Counted from the first letter of the stretch, positions 32,179 to 43,688 are shown. The stretch: DNA of 64,000 bases from Zasmidium citrigriseum (GCA_002786025.1 NHNW01000075.1:1-64000); one strand, 5' to 3'. Made by a program: numbers and translations. The notes: generated from the letters alone by a model not told the origin.

Positions 32179-33131
32179 CTCCACTGGCCATGTCGGCACT
32201 GATCGTGAGAAACATCAGGAGCTGCCTCACTCGGCCCCAGCAGCTCCTCAAGACGAAGACAAGCGCCACAGACGCAGCGCCTTTCAGGCTACTCGACATG
32301 CCACCTGAGCTGCGAAACAAGGTCTACTCTTGCGCGGCTGAGTCTGCGCTCGAGACGTCCGCCTCGATTGCAAGCAGTCGGCCGAGAGCAGGCAAGATCG
32401 ATGTTGAGCGCGATACACCGCAGGAGACCCTGAGAAACCTTCTCATGCTGTCGCATACACCATCAAGAACAGCTCACATCAGCCGGTTCGCACTCTTGCT
32501 GGCCAGTCGTCAGGTATACCAGGAAGCATCTGGTATCTACTATCACAACATGCGACTGAATCTGAAATCATGTTTTCTCCGCTCCTCGCTGGACGAGATG
32601 GCCAAAATCGTCAAGATATGCCAGCCCAAACTCCAATGCATTCGGCACCTGGAGATGGAAATGCGAGTCGCGATCGACTTCCTCTTTATTCGTGAGGAAC
32701 CGGGTGCCAACACATTCGACTCGCTGCACAAGGACGACAAGGAGCTTCTTTCATATCGCCAGCTCTTCACCAACATCGAAAAGGTCACCATATTTCCAAA
32801 CCACAAGGGCAACACCGTCCTCGAGGATCTCTGGGACATCACCGACCGCCAATCCGTTGGCCTGCCGACCTTGCACCAACTTGCTAGTAGCACTAGTCGA
32901 GCGTGTCTGGCAGACTTGTTCCCGCAACTTGGAGACATCGTGGCTGCGAATCGTTTTGGTAGCGAGCGTTTCCGAAAGAGAGTGTCTGGGCTCTGGGAGC
33001 TTTGGTATTCGGGGAGATTGGTCCCTGTTGAGCGAAAGAGGGAGGACGACATTCTCGCTGCTCTTGGTGGTCTCTACGACCTCAAAACCCGGCTGACCAC
33101 TGCTCAGGCGTTAAATTGGATTGGGCGATGA
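31896..33131 (+). CDS. F-box-like LPxELRNxxY family protein, array paralogue 1
   Basis: It belongs to a lineage-expanded fungal family with an F-box-like N-terminal motif, here FRLLDMPPELRNKVY at about residue 130. Shared family blocks are ASRQVYQEASGIYYHNM, then LQCIRHLEMEMRVAIDFLF, then LADLFPQLGDIV, then FGSERFRKR, then LWELWYS. Unlike the other members, a membrane-like segment (HILVFALITLGLPLAYTVCF) precedes the motif. The start is uncertain: ATG 32052 would give a 359-aa protein, and the upstream overlapping frame 31627-32178 may be the true 5' end. No function is known; F-box-like members may serve in ubiquitin ligase adaptors, but that is untested. Confidence 0.7.
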   Translation: MARASPAHPPPARPGVWSIARHSSGPSYPSTIEWNAQSLESLPESFLDPFYAMADPLAKRLYRPFLPPPGIEHILVFALITLGLPLAYTVCFLITPLAMSALIVRNIRSCLTRPQQLLKTKTSATDAAPFRLLDMPPELRNKVYSCAAESALETSASIASSRPRAGKIDVERDTPQETLRNLLMLSHTPSRTAHISRFALLLASRQVYQEASGIYYHNMRLNLKSCFLRSSLDEMAKIVKICQPKLQCIRHLEMEMRVAIDFLFIREEPGANTFDSLHKDDKELLSYRQLFTNIEKVTIFPNHKGNTVLEDLWDITDRQSVGLPTLHQLASSTSRACLADLFPQLGDIVAANRFGSERFRKRVSGLWELWYSGRLVPVERKREDDILAALGGLYDLKTRLTTAQALNWIGR

Positions 33132-33597
33132 TCGAATGGCTGACATGAAATCGGATTGTGCGTCTCGGTTGAGTTTCCGGGCAACAAGAGGCCGTTCCAA
33201 CAGGAATGTCGAGGCCAGTAACACGGGTAGTTGAGGACGTAGAGAGGATCAGGGATGAACTCGGACTTCTCGAGGCGCCGATTGGTCTTCATCGTCAGAT
33301 TTTTTATACTTGCAATGTTCGTGACGGGAAAGGGACAGCATCATACTAAGGCTTTGGCATGGAACCCTCTGGTGAGCTTCACAGTCCACAACTCCAGTGT
33401 ATCCAGTGCGAAACTCGATTGTATACAAGTTCAAAATCAGATGCACTTCTTTCACCGTGAAGTCAGTCATGTTCAATGATGCAGCAGTGTTGCTCGTTGC
33501 TTCCTGCGACTGCCGCTACTCAAAGGCTCATTGTGCTTTGCTCTTTCCACGCCCTGTCAGAACAGCCCACGTTCAACTCGGAAGCAACGACAACGCC
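33132..33597. other. Intergenic region
   Basis: About 465 bases lie between paralogues 1 and 2. The frame of paralogue 2 is open upstream to 33397, but the family blocks begin only after ATG 33598. No other gene is seen. Confidence 0.45.
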
Positions 33598-34530
33598 ATG
33601 TCCGCTACCATCATTAGCATGCTCAAACTTGGTATCGGTGCGGGCCAGCCGAGTTCCACTCATGCGACTCAACCATTTCGCTTCCTCGATCTCCTTCCTG
33701 AGCTACGGAACAGAGTGTACAAATACGCCGCGAGGGCAGCGTTGTCTGATATAATCCGCATCCCACGGTCGTATCGTGCACCGCCGGCAGGGTACGATTC
33801 GATCTTGGGATGCTACCTCAAGATTCTGAAGGACGCATATCATGAAGCAAAGGCAGCAGTGCTCGGAACTCCTCCCAAACGCCTCGCTATTCTCTACACC
33901 AGCCGCCAGCTGTACAATGAGGCGTCCAGGATATACTACGAAAACCTGGCGATCGCTATCAGAAACGTCACTTTGGCTGAAGGAATGCGTCAAATCCGGG
34001 AGTCTCCTCAGTCCCTGAAGACAAAGCTTCAGTTCGTGAGTCACCTCCAGATGGACTGCTGGGACGCCATGGCGTTTCTCTTCGCTTCGGCTCGCGATAG
34101 AACATGCCAATTGTGTTCGGAAGGCTATGTCCAGACAGGTCGCATCCTGAACCGAGATGAAGTCTTCAAAACCCGAGCCTTGTTCTTCAACCTCAAGAGC
34201 TTCATCATCTTAGGTTGGGAAATGTGGCCCTCGCCTCTCATAAATCCCGGATTCTATGCTCTCGGCCTTCATGTCATTTGCAATCTTGCCAACCCTACGA
34301 AACGGAAAGTTCTATCAAGACTCTTCCCGCGTCTTCATGACATCAGCACGTCCGGCGGATATGGCAGCGAGCGGTTTCGGAAAAATAAAGCGGGCCAGTG
34401 GACGATTTGCTACTCACGCGAGGTGATCCCACTTGTGCGTAATCAAACCATTGGACCTTTTTGGCCAGGGGAGCTTTGCGATATCGAAACGAGCATGATA
34501 GTGTCAACGACTCTGGACTGTTTTAGATAG
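33598..34530 (+). CDS. F-box-like LPxELRNxxY family protein, array paralogue 2
   Basis: It is a single-exon protein of 310 aa starting at ATG 33598; an upstream ATG at 33397 in the same frame is possible. FRFLDLLPELRNRVYKYAARAA opens the family region at about residue 25. It is followed by LYTSRQLYNEASRIYYENL, then KLQFVSHLQMDCWDAMAFLFA, then LSRLFPRLHDIS, then YGSERFRKN, then GQWTICYSREVIPL. It ends in the family's TTLDCF-like tail. No signal peptide or membrane segment. It is a tandem duplicate of its neighbours; function unknown. Confidence 0.8.
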   Translation: MSATIISMLKLGIGAGQPSSTHATQPFRFLDLLPELRNRVYKYAARAALSDIIRIPRSYRAPPAGYDSILGCYLKILKDAYHEAKAAVLGTPPKRLAILYTSRQLYNEASRIYYENLAIAIRNVTLAEGMRQIRESPQSLKTKLQFVSHLQMDCWDAMAFLFASARDRTCQLCSEGYVQTGRILNRDEVFKTRALFFNLKSFIILGWEMWPSPLINPGFYALGLHVICNLANPTKRKVLSRLFPRLHDISTSGGYGSERFRKNKAGQWTICYSREVIPLVRNQTIGPFWPGELCDIETSMIVSTTLDCFR

Positions 34531-34605
34531 CATATTACATCTGTTGAGAGAACAAGGCTTTAGCGTTCACTAGCTTCTTGACATGTGGATAAAGCAGAAT
34601 GTGAA

Positions 34606-35459
34606 TATCTTTCCCAAACCGCCTCGCAATCCGTCTCACCAATCGTCAGGTCAAGGGAGAAGCCACTCCCATCTTCAACAAGAACGTCCGCATCGACCTC
34701 GGGCTCGCATATCAATGGACTTCCGAGCGGCGAATCCTGAACTTCATCAAGACCTTCCAGCCGAACCTCCAATTCATCTGCCACATCGAGATGGAATGCA
34801 TCATGGCCAACGACTTCCTCTTCTCGACTGACCGCCAGATGAAGAAGCACCCGCTTGACGCCGAGCAGCTGTTCAACTACTGCAGCTTACCCTTCAGTAC
34901 CAAGGAACACCTCATCAAGTTCCGTCGTCTGCTTCCCAACATTGAGAGCGCCCTGATCTACCCCAACAACTACATGACCTCGATCACGCAGTTCCGCCGC
35001 AAGGAAGCCGTACCTTGGGAGGTGCTGACTCGGCTCGCTCATCCTAAGACTCGGGTTCTTGTGAGCCACTTCTTCCCTCTCTTGCGGGATATCAAGGTCG
35101 TCAGCAAGTCTAGTGGAGAGCGATATCGAAAGACAAACTCTGGACAGTGGGAGTTGTGGTATTCGAATGAGCCGATCCCGACGAAGGTGAAGTGGTATTT
35201 TGGGTTTGCGGGGGAGAAGAATGGTGAGGAGTTTGATGAGGAGACGAAGCTTTCGGCGGAGACGACGTTGAGGTTTATTGAGAATCCGCATGCGGATAAT
35301 GAAGAGAGTGATGAGCAGAGCGAGGAAGAGGAGAGCGGTGAGGCGGAAAATGATGACGAGGGCGACGAGGAGAGCGAGGTAGAGGGTGATGAGGCTGATA
35401 GCGATGACGACGACAGCGACGAGAACGAGGGCGAGGACTTCGAGAGCTGGAGTGAGTGA
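34606..35459 (+). CDS. N-terminally truncated array paralogue 3 with acidic tail
   Basis: The coding frame is open from about 34606. It begins in the middle of the family fold (PNRLAIRLTNRQVKGEA aligns with the SRQxYxEAS block), only about 70 bases after the stop of paralogue 2. The F-box-like motif is therefore missing. The first ATG in frame is 34791 (MECIMANDFLFS), which would give 222 aa. Family blocks follow: LVSHFFPLLRDIK, then GERYRKT, then GQWELWYSNEPIP. The last 50 residues are an Asp/Glu/Ser tail absent from the other copies. A deletion during tandem duplication is the simplest explanation, so it may be a pseudogene. Confidence 0.6.
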
Positions 35460-35909
35460 GGATGACGATGATGCGTGAAAATGGTGTCGAGCTGGGTGTG
35501 TAACAAGAGCCTCTAGATGGGCTCGCAAGGACCGGGCTTCTGATCAGAAATTTAGCGCCTCCGTGGAAGAGGGAAATCGTAGTAGAGGAAATCTTACTTT
35601 GATCTCAAGAAGTCTTTCTTCGCTTCGAGATTTTCTGAGAAAGTTGCCTGGTGTGAATTCGAAGCGTCTTTTGGAGAATTTGCATGTGATTCTTGGTACT
35701 CAATTTTAGGTTCGGCAAGTGCCGCTTTCGCTCCTTCCTCAAGCGGTGCGCGCCTGCCTAAACTCGAGCAAACTTCAAGAGCAAACTTCTGCACTCATAT
35801 GAACTTTTGAACACTGCGCGCAAATTACTACAGCAGCACGCCTCGCGCAGCAAGAGAGACTTTACGCTCGAGACGATTTCGAGACGCCTTGAGTTGAGCA
35901 TTCGCCATC
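35460..35909. other. Intergenic region
   Basis: About 450 bases lie between paralogues 3 and 4. No gene or family block is visible here, so the N-terminal part missing from paralogue 3 is not displaced into it. Confidence 0.45.
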
Positions 35910-36821
35910 ATGCCGCCAGAGGTTCACCACACAGCCGCGATCGAGACGGAAAACAACCTTACGGTGAGCTCAGAGGGCTTTCGCTTCATGGATCTCCCCG
36001 CAGAGCTGCGCAACAGGATCTACTCATACGCTGCCAAAACAACGCTCGAGACACCGCTGGTGGTCGCCAAGTTCCCACGGCAAGAATTGTGGCCTAAGCA
36101 TGCCAATAGCGAACATGTACTATCGCTGGTACCGAGGCGACCTCGCACTTACCGTCTGGCCATGCTCTTCACATGCCGCCAAATTTACGGCGAGGCGTCG
36201 CAAATTTACTACAGCCACATGTCAATTGACCTTCGAGACGTCTGCATGCCCTCGGGCATTGTACAGATGACCGAGTTTCGTCAGACTCTCAATGACAAGC
36301 TACAGTTTGTGCGCCACATCGAGATGGAGTACTTGGTCTCTATCCTGTTCATGTTCGCTGTGCCACTTGACACCGAATATACGGACTATTGGATTGACTG
36401 CTGGACTGGACGTTTCCTTCCTGTGAGCAAATTTCCTAAACGCCTCTTCGCCCTTCGCACTCTATTCTACAATCTCGAGAGCATCAAGGTCGTTCACAAC
36501 GGATCTTTCGTTCCTGATGGCGAGACCCCTGATCGCAACGCTTTCATGTGGCAAATCCTCAGCAATCTCACGGAGCCTACTTGTCGAGCATGCTTGGCAA
36601 GGATGTTTCCGAGGTTGAATGACATTGTGGCGGCCAACTCATTTGGTAGCGAGCGCTACCGAAAACGAGACACAGGGCAATGGGAGCTTCACTATTCCCG
36701 CGAAGCCATCCCTCTAGATGGAGAGGAGGAGATCATCGACCGAAGGCCCTTGTACGATGCGACTACTAAGCTCACAATTGGCACAACGCTGGCGTGCCTC
36801 GACAAATCGCCGCGCATCTAG
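35910..36821 (+). CDS. F-box-like LPxELRNxxY family protein, array paralogue 4
   Basis: A single exon of 303 aa, the cleanest member of the array. FRFMDLPAELRNRIYSYAAKT lies at about residues 24-44. It is followed by LFTCRQIYGEASQIYYSHM, then KLQFVRHIEMEYLVSILFMFA, then LARMFPRLNDIVAANSFG, then SERYRKRDTGQWELHYSREA. It closes with TKLTIGTTLACLDK. No signal peptide or clear membrane helix. The F-box-like start suggests a protein-interaction role, but no function is known for this family. Confidence 0.85.
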   Translation: MPPEVHHTAAIETENNLTVSSEGFRFMDLPAELRNRIYSYAAKTTLETPLVVAKFPRQELWPKHANSEHVLSLVPRRPRTYRLAMLFTCRQIYGEASQIYYSHMSIDLRDVCMPSGIVQMTEFRQTLNDKLQFVRHIEMEYLVSILFMFAVPLDTEYTDYWIDCWTGRFLPVSKFPKRLFALRTLFYNLESIKVVHNGSFVPDGETPDRNAFMWQILSNLTEPTCRACLARMFPRLNDIVAANSFGSERYRKRDTGQWELHYSREAIPLDGEEEIIDRRPLYDATTKLTIGTTLACLDKSPRI

Positions 36822-37064
36822 CTTTACTTGACAGACGAGTTTCCGTAAGTGGCACGAGGAGGAGGATGAGATGGGGAAGCAGATTTGACTGGCTTTCACA
36901 ACAATCAGCCTCGATCAAGGTCACAATCGCCAAGACAAATCTTTCAGGGAGGACACAAGCAGAGGATGTAGGTTACAAGCCCCTCTGCTGATGAAACAGA
37001 ACGTCAAGAGAATCAAGAGGGTGAAATCAAAAGCTTGGCATCTCATGTAATATTGGACTCCCAT

Positions 37065-38193
37065 TCAGGATTCAGGACTTTCCCTTCTCTTTCCCAACGA
37101 TCCGCTCTCCCTCCTCTCCTCCCTCCTCTCCTCCCCCAAACACGACCTCCCCCTCCCATAATCCCCCCTCTTCCAACTCCCATCCAGCACCCAAAACCTC
37201 CACTCAAACCTCCTTACCACAGAAAGCCAAATCACCAAAACCTCCGGCGTCAACTCCCGCCCATAAAACGCAACCCTCGAATCAAACCACTTCGGCGGCG
37301 CATCGACCCAAGCAATCGCCGTCCTGAACCCCGCAACAAAATTCGTCAGAACAAGCGCGAAGCCGAGTATGAGGATCTTGGCTCTCATGGATCCTGTGCC
37401 GAAGTCCTCTGCATCAGGGCGTTTGGGGAGGAGGAAGAGTCCCAGGCCGAAGAGGTTGAAAGCGAGGATGTAAGTTGCGCAGGACCGGGTTAGCCACGTG
37501 GAGAGGGTGAGGTAGGTTTCGGAGGTGGAGTAGAAGTCTGCCATTACTAGGGAGATGACGAAGAAGATGGCGAGGGTGAGGATCATAACGGTTGGGAGGA
37601 GAACTAGACGGATGGTGCGACTCCATCCGATTTGTGGTTGCAGATCCGCAAACTGAGCATGAAGTCGACGATATACAGCACCAACAGTCCGGCATGCGTG
37701 AATATGATGCTCGCAACTCCCAGGCTGGTGTTATGTGGGTAGATTGCGTAGACGACGCGGAGGGTGAGTGTTACGACGCGGGTCATTGCGAAGGCGAACA
37801 TGGCCCTGGACCTAAGGAGCTTGCGGCCTTGTTTGCGGTTGATTTGGAAGCGGAGTTGGTTGATGATGGCGCCGATGAGGTAGAGGAGTAGGAAGACGGC
37901 GGAGGGAGATATCTCGGAGGATGTGGCGGGTTGAAGGCCGACTTGGGCGCCTGCTGGGAGGTGGACCCGGAATGGGATGTCAGTGAAAGGATGGAGAGTC
38001 AGGTAGAGGATATGTGTACCTTGGATCGTTTCTCCATCGTTTGAAAGGAGACTGAGGTTTCCGGTTGAACGAATGAATGACGAATGAATGTTCAGATAGC
38101 GGAATCGATCGATGAGGACGATTCAGTGGGAGAAGTCTACCCCGAAGATGTCAAGGGCGCATACTGCGTGCTTTTATCACCCACAGCGGCCAT
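37065..38193 (-). CDS. DUF3112-like multi-pass membrane protein, frame broken
   Basis: It resembles fungal DUF3112 integral membrane proteins of unknown function. The first part (about 37960-37660) reads SAVFLLLYLIGAIINQLRFQ, then MFAFAMTRVVTLTLRVVYAI, then PHNTSLGVASIIFTHAGLL. The second part, in another frame, reads AQFADLQPQIGWSRTIRLVL, then several helices, then AGFRTAIAWVDAPPKWFDSR and LVIWLSVVRRFEWRFW. The break is near 37660; none of the GT sites there gives a frame-restoring intron, so a one-base indel in the gene or the assembly is likely. The 5' end is uncertain. Two introns ending in CCTCAG and CCAGCAG would connect a first exon at ATG 38193. Confidence 0.5.
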
Positions 38194-40257
38194 GGCTTTC
38201 GTCGTGCGGTTTCGGCACCGACATCGACGTTGAGGGTCGTTGAGGGGGCCATCGTTCCGTCGCAAGAGGCACAGTCGAGAGCAGTTGAGGATCTTCGCAC
38301 GTTTTGTAGAAGACAGCGGGCCTCCATGTGAAGTCATAGAGCGCTTGGGACGGAAATCTGGTCCGAAAGCTACGGTGAAGTGAGTGAATGTCAAGTCAAG
38401 TAATTCTTCATGTTGAGCGATCTGTTGATGACCTGTTGTGGGAACTGAAAAGACTTTTCTCAATTCTAGTCTCAGTATTTCTGATCTGCATATATGGATC
38501 TTGCGATTCGTATGAGCAGCATAGATGGCTTTCAATGCGTGGAGCTTGCTCACCTACCAGCGGTCAACGTTCAGCAAATCTCGAGATTGCCATTGCTCTT
38601 CTGCCGTATACGTTGCTAATATCAGCGTGTGCTCTCGAATGTTGTGCAACTTGTCGATCTTTGCGGAGGGCCTTTGCTTTGAACAATGCCAGTGCTGCGA
38701 AGGTCGAGTGCAAGGATGCTTCCACGCACTGCTTGAAGCACACCATGGTATCCAATGCCCACAATATCTCGCAGCTGCTAGGTAGCACAACCAGATTATC
38801 CGGATTTGGCAAGCGAACCTGTTTATGTCTCACAGAAGTTCATCATGCGTAACATTCGTCCCATGGAAGCCCCTTGAACCAACATCAAAGCACAAGGAAA
38901 GGCGTCGATCCGTCCACAACATGATGGTGCTTTTGTGCCACGTGCGAAAGAACTCATTTGTCTGGGCGGGAAATGCAAACCTCGGGTGGCTGCGTCTTTG
39001 ATGCTTTCTCTCGGCGTTCTCGAATTTCTTTGTCTGTCACACAGTGAGCCAAATTGTCACGCTCGGGAGACCCGATCGTTCGGGCAGGGAGGCTGCTATT
39101 CCAGGGAGCTGCCATCCCTGTGGCGAAGTGTTCCTCCGCATCGCACGGCCGCGACTGGACGTCGGTCTTGTGTGACGAAGGGACCTGGCGTGAAGGCCAA
39201 GCGATTTCTTTGTTGGATGATTAGACCTGGGCTCCCGTGATCCAGACTCTGGGGTCAATTTATGAGCTTGTGTGCGACAGGACTCATATGCCAGCTGATG
39301 AGCCAGCCTCACGAGCTGGTCGAGAGGCATATATTGCGCGGCTGACAGCGGCTGCTATGTCGACAGTGTCTCTCATACGTACACGCAACGCGGAGATTGA
39401 CTCAAACAACAGCTCCAGGCCCGGCGGCGAACCAGGACATCGGTGCAGAGAGACAGGGCGGCGAGATCTGGTCCTTAGATTTCCTTGCGTGAGACGACTG
39501 GCTTATCGGCGCTGGGCAGGTAGAGCAGTGAGATCGTGCGATGGTGGTTGATGATATACATGCTCGGCCGGCTGCCCTCATCAACACGGCGCCTGGGAGT
39601 TCAATAAAGTTTAACGGGATCTGGGTTTGATCGAGAAGTGGCTGCACGTGGTGGCTGGACGCGACGATCTGCTGTCAGTGTCTGTATCATCAACAATCAC
39701 GCCCGTGACGCTCGACGCTGCTCCGATATCTGTTCCGGCTTCCTCCTTCGCTGCTACTACTCACCTGGATCCTGTCGCTACTCCACCGCACCACCGCTCA
39801 CCAGACGCGCTTACCAGCTCGACCGAGCAATCGCCGCCGCAGCAATAATCAGAAGCATCCGCGCTGGCTGCCGCATCTGCAGCAGTCCGGCTTGCCCGAT
39901 TCAACGAGTCTGGAGGGGGCAAAGGTCCAGCAAGAGGCAGCTGGAGGTCAGGCAGGTGAAGCAGGTCAAGCTCCTTCACTAGCAGCGCCAACGCCCACAG
40001 ACCGCGGGCGAGAGCAGCAGCAGCAAATTCACCACCGCCCGACTCCCTCCTCCGCCTCCACCAGGACTTCCTCGCCCTCCGCTCGCCCTCCCCGCCACCG
40101 CCCACCGCACGTGTCGACCAAGAGCAGCAGCGCCCTGCCCACGCTCTCCACCACCACCGTGACCTCCAGCATCCCGCCGAGTCCCACCAAAGCCCTCGCG
40201 CCCCATCCGACTGCGCTCTTATCCGGCCGCCCGGCGACGGCGACGAGCAGCAGCACC
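38194..40257. other. Long intergenic region upstream of the Sch9-like kinase
   Basis: About 2 kb without a convincing gene. Frames on both strands (38388-38852, 38935-39240, 39237-39551 and others) have no domains and overlap each other. From about 39600 the sequence becomes C/T- and Pro/Ser-codon-rich, fitting a long 5' leader of the kinase gene. Confidence 0.5.
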
Positions 40258-43200
40258 ATGGCCACGCCGCACGACGGCCACCATGGCCAGCACCTCGGCC
40301 AACCATCCGCCGCCGACCTGCTTCGACAGTCGCTCACGCACCACATGGGTGCCGCTCATGGGTAAGCCTCGAATCTCCTGTCTCGTATCGTTTCATTATC
40401 GTCAATTTCCCTCAAACCACGCACCCACCGCCGCCCTTCCCTGTCCGTCCGGCTTTTGGTCAGCGGCCTTACCAGCGGGGATGTACCCGTCGCCTCTCAA
40501 CACCGCACAGCCACAGCACGCAGAACCCTCAGTCTTGGCCGCCGGCTTCTAGGGCGCTTCTGGAATCAATGCGCATCGAGTCGCCTCTTTCACATGCCCT
40601 GATTTGCAATACATCATCGACTGCAACTGCCAGAACCGCTGCGACGTCCGAGGTGCCCTGCTGCAGCATCCGACAACCACGCAGAACCGCGCTCCACTCG
40701 CCAGCAAAGTTCACCCAACGTGGGTCGGCACCTGCTGCAACGAACGAATCGTCACCGCGGTCCTGTGGCGCGACATCATCGGGTGCTCTCGGTCCGCTTT
40801 TGCAAATCGCTGGATCCCCAATTTTGTCATTTCAACCCTTCTAAAACTACTTCGATACCTGCTTGTGCTTCCTGTCCCTTACACTTTGTACTGCACCCTG
40901 CTTCTGCATTATATGTCGATCTCCACTCCTGCCTTTGCACCACCCACGCCGCGCATGTTTAACAGTCCATCACATGGCGAGTGCTGACCTAGCTCAACCG
41001 CGCAGCAAGATGCCTGACGAGGACCATGACCACATTGGCTCGGGCGCCTCGACGCCCCCAAACGGCGGAACAGCGACCCCCCAGCCAAACTTACACGCCG
41101 ACAAGAGGCTTCCCAGCCTGGTGAACAGTTATTTTGCTCAAGTATGTGACTCCTTGCGCTCTAGAAGCAAAAGCACCGCAAATTCTGCAAACCCCGCACC
41201 CACGTCTTCAGAGGAGAAGGAACAGCCTCACGACGACTCGCAGCCGCTCCCACAGCAGCAACCCCAGGAGAGCGCCGCCGTGGCCGCCCTCTCTCAGGCA
41301 CTGGCCGGTGGCCCGGCTCCGATGCCCACTGCGCCCAGCTCGCCCCATAGCGGCGCGTCCAGTGCGCACGTCGAGTCGCCACCGCTGCTGCCGCACGAGA
41401 AGAAGCACCCCGAGCCCAACCCGCAACAGGCTTCCTATCCCACGCCTCCGCTCTCCAACTCTTCTTCTTTCCACGCCATGAAGGACGTTGAGGCCGGCAC
41501 CAGTGGCACGCCCGCAGTCGCCCCGCTCTCGCGCAAACGCTCCTGGGAGCAGCGACGGGAGCAGAGCCAGTCGAGTGTACCGCCGACTCTCCGCCGCAAC
41601 ACCCTGAACACCGCCCTCTCCAATCTCGTCGTCACGAAGCCCGCGGTCACTGCCCATCTCTCCAACCCCTCACAGCCCGAGTCTTCACAGACTGCCCCAG
41701 CCAGTCCTTCCATTGCGCGTTCTCCATCTCGTTCGCAGGAAAACGAAAGCCAGGTGCTGACGCAGGGCGAATCTCAGAACCATACTCCTCCTCATACTCC
41801 TCGCACCGGCTCGCACGCGAGCAGAAGAGATGACGATGCCAGCGCACCACACCCGGCGAAGTCGAGTCGATCGAGCTCCGGTGGTTCCAATGCTGCGACA
41901 ATTGGTCAAGTGAGAGGGCAGCTAGAGATTAGCGTGGAAGAGGCGCGAGGCATCAGACCGTCGATCGATCCATATGTTGTGTGCATCTTCCAGCTCAACG
42001 AGGACATCTCAGGTGGGCCGAAAGAGGATGAAATGGATACGGCAGTGGAGAACGGCCCAGCAGACGACAATCTGGCCAAGGGCGTGGCGATGAAGCGGAT
42101 AGGCAGTGGATCTGGCACGCCCATGGCGATTCCAGGTCTGCGAAGTCGACAGACCAGCCAGACGAACATTGCAGATTTGAGGCGAGGCTCTCACAACAAG
42201 CCTGGCCACCAAGAGACGACGGATCCAATCTGGCGGCACAAGACTACATTCGACGTTGTCGGCTCAAATAACCAGCTCGACATCTCGGTCTACGATCGGG
42301 CGAACAATGAGTCCTTCATCGGTCATGTGCGATTGCCAATCGATCTCAACGATTATGAGCACCAGCACGAGGATTGGTACAAGCTGAAGCCAAGAGAGGG
42401 ACAGCAAGAAACTGTGACTGGAGAGATTCATCTCAGCATTGCATACCATGCCGCGGGCAAGAAGACTTTCGGGCCCGATGACTTTGAGATCCTCAAGCTG
42501 ATCGGCAAGGGCACATTCGGTCAAGTCTTCCAGGTGCGGAAGAAGGACACCAAGCGTATCTACGCGATGAAGGTCCTGTCGAAGAAGGTCATTGTGCAGA
42601 AGAAGGAGATCCAACACACCATTGGCGAGCGAAACATTCTCGTGCGGACCGCCACTACGGAGTCGCCCTTTATCGTGGGTTTGAAGTTCTCCTTCCAGAC
42701 GGCTGCCGATCTATATCTCGTCACCGACTACATGTCTGGCGGCGAGCTCTTTTGGCACCTTCAAAAGGAGGGCCGATTCGTTGAAGAGCGAGCCAAGTTC
42801 TACATTGCAGAGCTCATCCTCGCTCTTCGACATCTCCACCAGCACGATATTGTGTACCGAGATCTGAAGCCGGAGAACATCCTCCTGGACGCGAACGGCC
42901 ACATTGCTCTGTGCGACTTTGGACTTTCGAAAGCAAATCTCTCGAAGAACGACACTACCAACACCTTCTGCGGGACTACCGAATACCTGGCCCCAGAAGT
43001 ACTCCTTGACGAGCAAGGTTACACTAAGATGGTGGACTTCTGGTCACTTGGTGTTTTAGTCTTCGAGATGTGCTGTGGCTGGTCGCCATTCTATGCCGAG
43101 GATACCCAGCAGATGTACAAGAACATCGCCTTCGGCAAGGTGCGCTTCCCGAGAGATGCCTTATCAGCCGAGGGCCGGAGCTTCGTCAAGGGTCTGCTCA

Positions 43201-43688
43201 ACCGGAACCCAGCCCACCGACTTGGAGCGAAGGGCGATGCCGAGGAGTTGATGGCACATCAATTCTTCTCTGACGTGGACTGGAATGCTCTCAGCAAGAA
43301 GGAGACTGCACCACCGTTCAAGCCGAAATTGAAGGGCGAGCTGGACACGAGCAACTTCGATCCCGAATTCACCAACGCACTCAACGCCGGTGCCGATTCG
43401 TCATCACTGAACGCCAGAGCTGCGGCCCTTGCAAGCGGTATCAACACGGATAGCACCCCGCTGAGCCCTACCATGCAGAACCAGTTCAAGGGCTTCACAT
43501 TCGTCGACGAGAGCACCCTGGAGCAGCAATATGCAGACAGGGATATTGGAAGCATGGATAGCCCAGACGGAGGTGTGGCTTCGAGACCTTTCAGCAACAG
43601 AGCCGGTGATAGGATGAGCGGCCTGGAGCCGACAAGTGCAACGAGCGCCGACGCCGATTTCAACCACGGCATGCTGGACGACATCTGA
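40258..43688 (+). CDS. SCH9: Sch9-like AGC protein kinase with C2 domain
   Basis: It is a Ser/Thr kinase of the Sch9/S6K-type AGC group, acting in nutrient (TOR) signalling, growth and stress. Exons are 40258-40361 and 41006-43688; the 644-nt intron ends CTGAC...CGCAG and joins phase 2 correctly, giving 928 aa. An alternative reading begins at in-frame Met codons inside that intron. A long Ser/Pro/Gln-rich region is followed by a C2 domain (about 333-515, with an inserted low-complexity loop). The kinase domain is about 528-786: GKGTFGQV, AMKVL, YRDLKPEN, CDFGLS, CGTTEYLAPE. The C-terminal turn motif STPLSP (about 850) and hydrophobic motif FKGFTFVDE (about 862) are present, as expected for TORC1 and Pkh control. 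Confidence 0.93.

Noticed and set aside
35039..35528. Ser-rich and hydrophobic minus-strand frames opposite array paralogue 3
   Set aside because: They are reverse readings of the acidic tail (GAG/GAC codons give Leu/Ser/Val).
39761..40306. 181-codon Gly/Arg/Trp-rich minus-strand frame
   Set aside because: It is antisense of the C/T-rich leader of the Sch9-like gene; low complexity, no domain.
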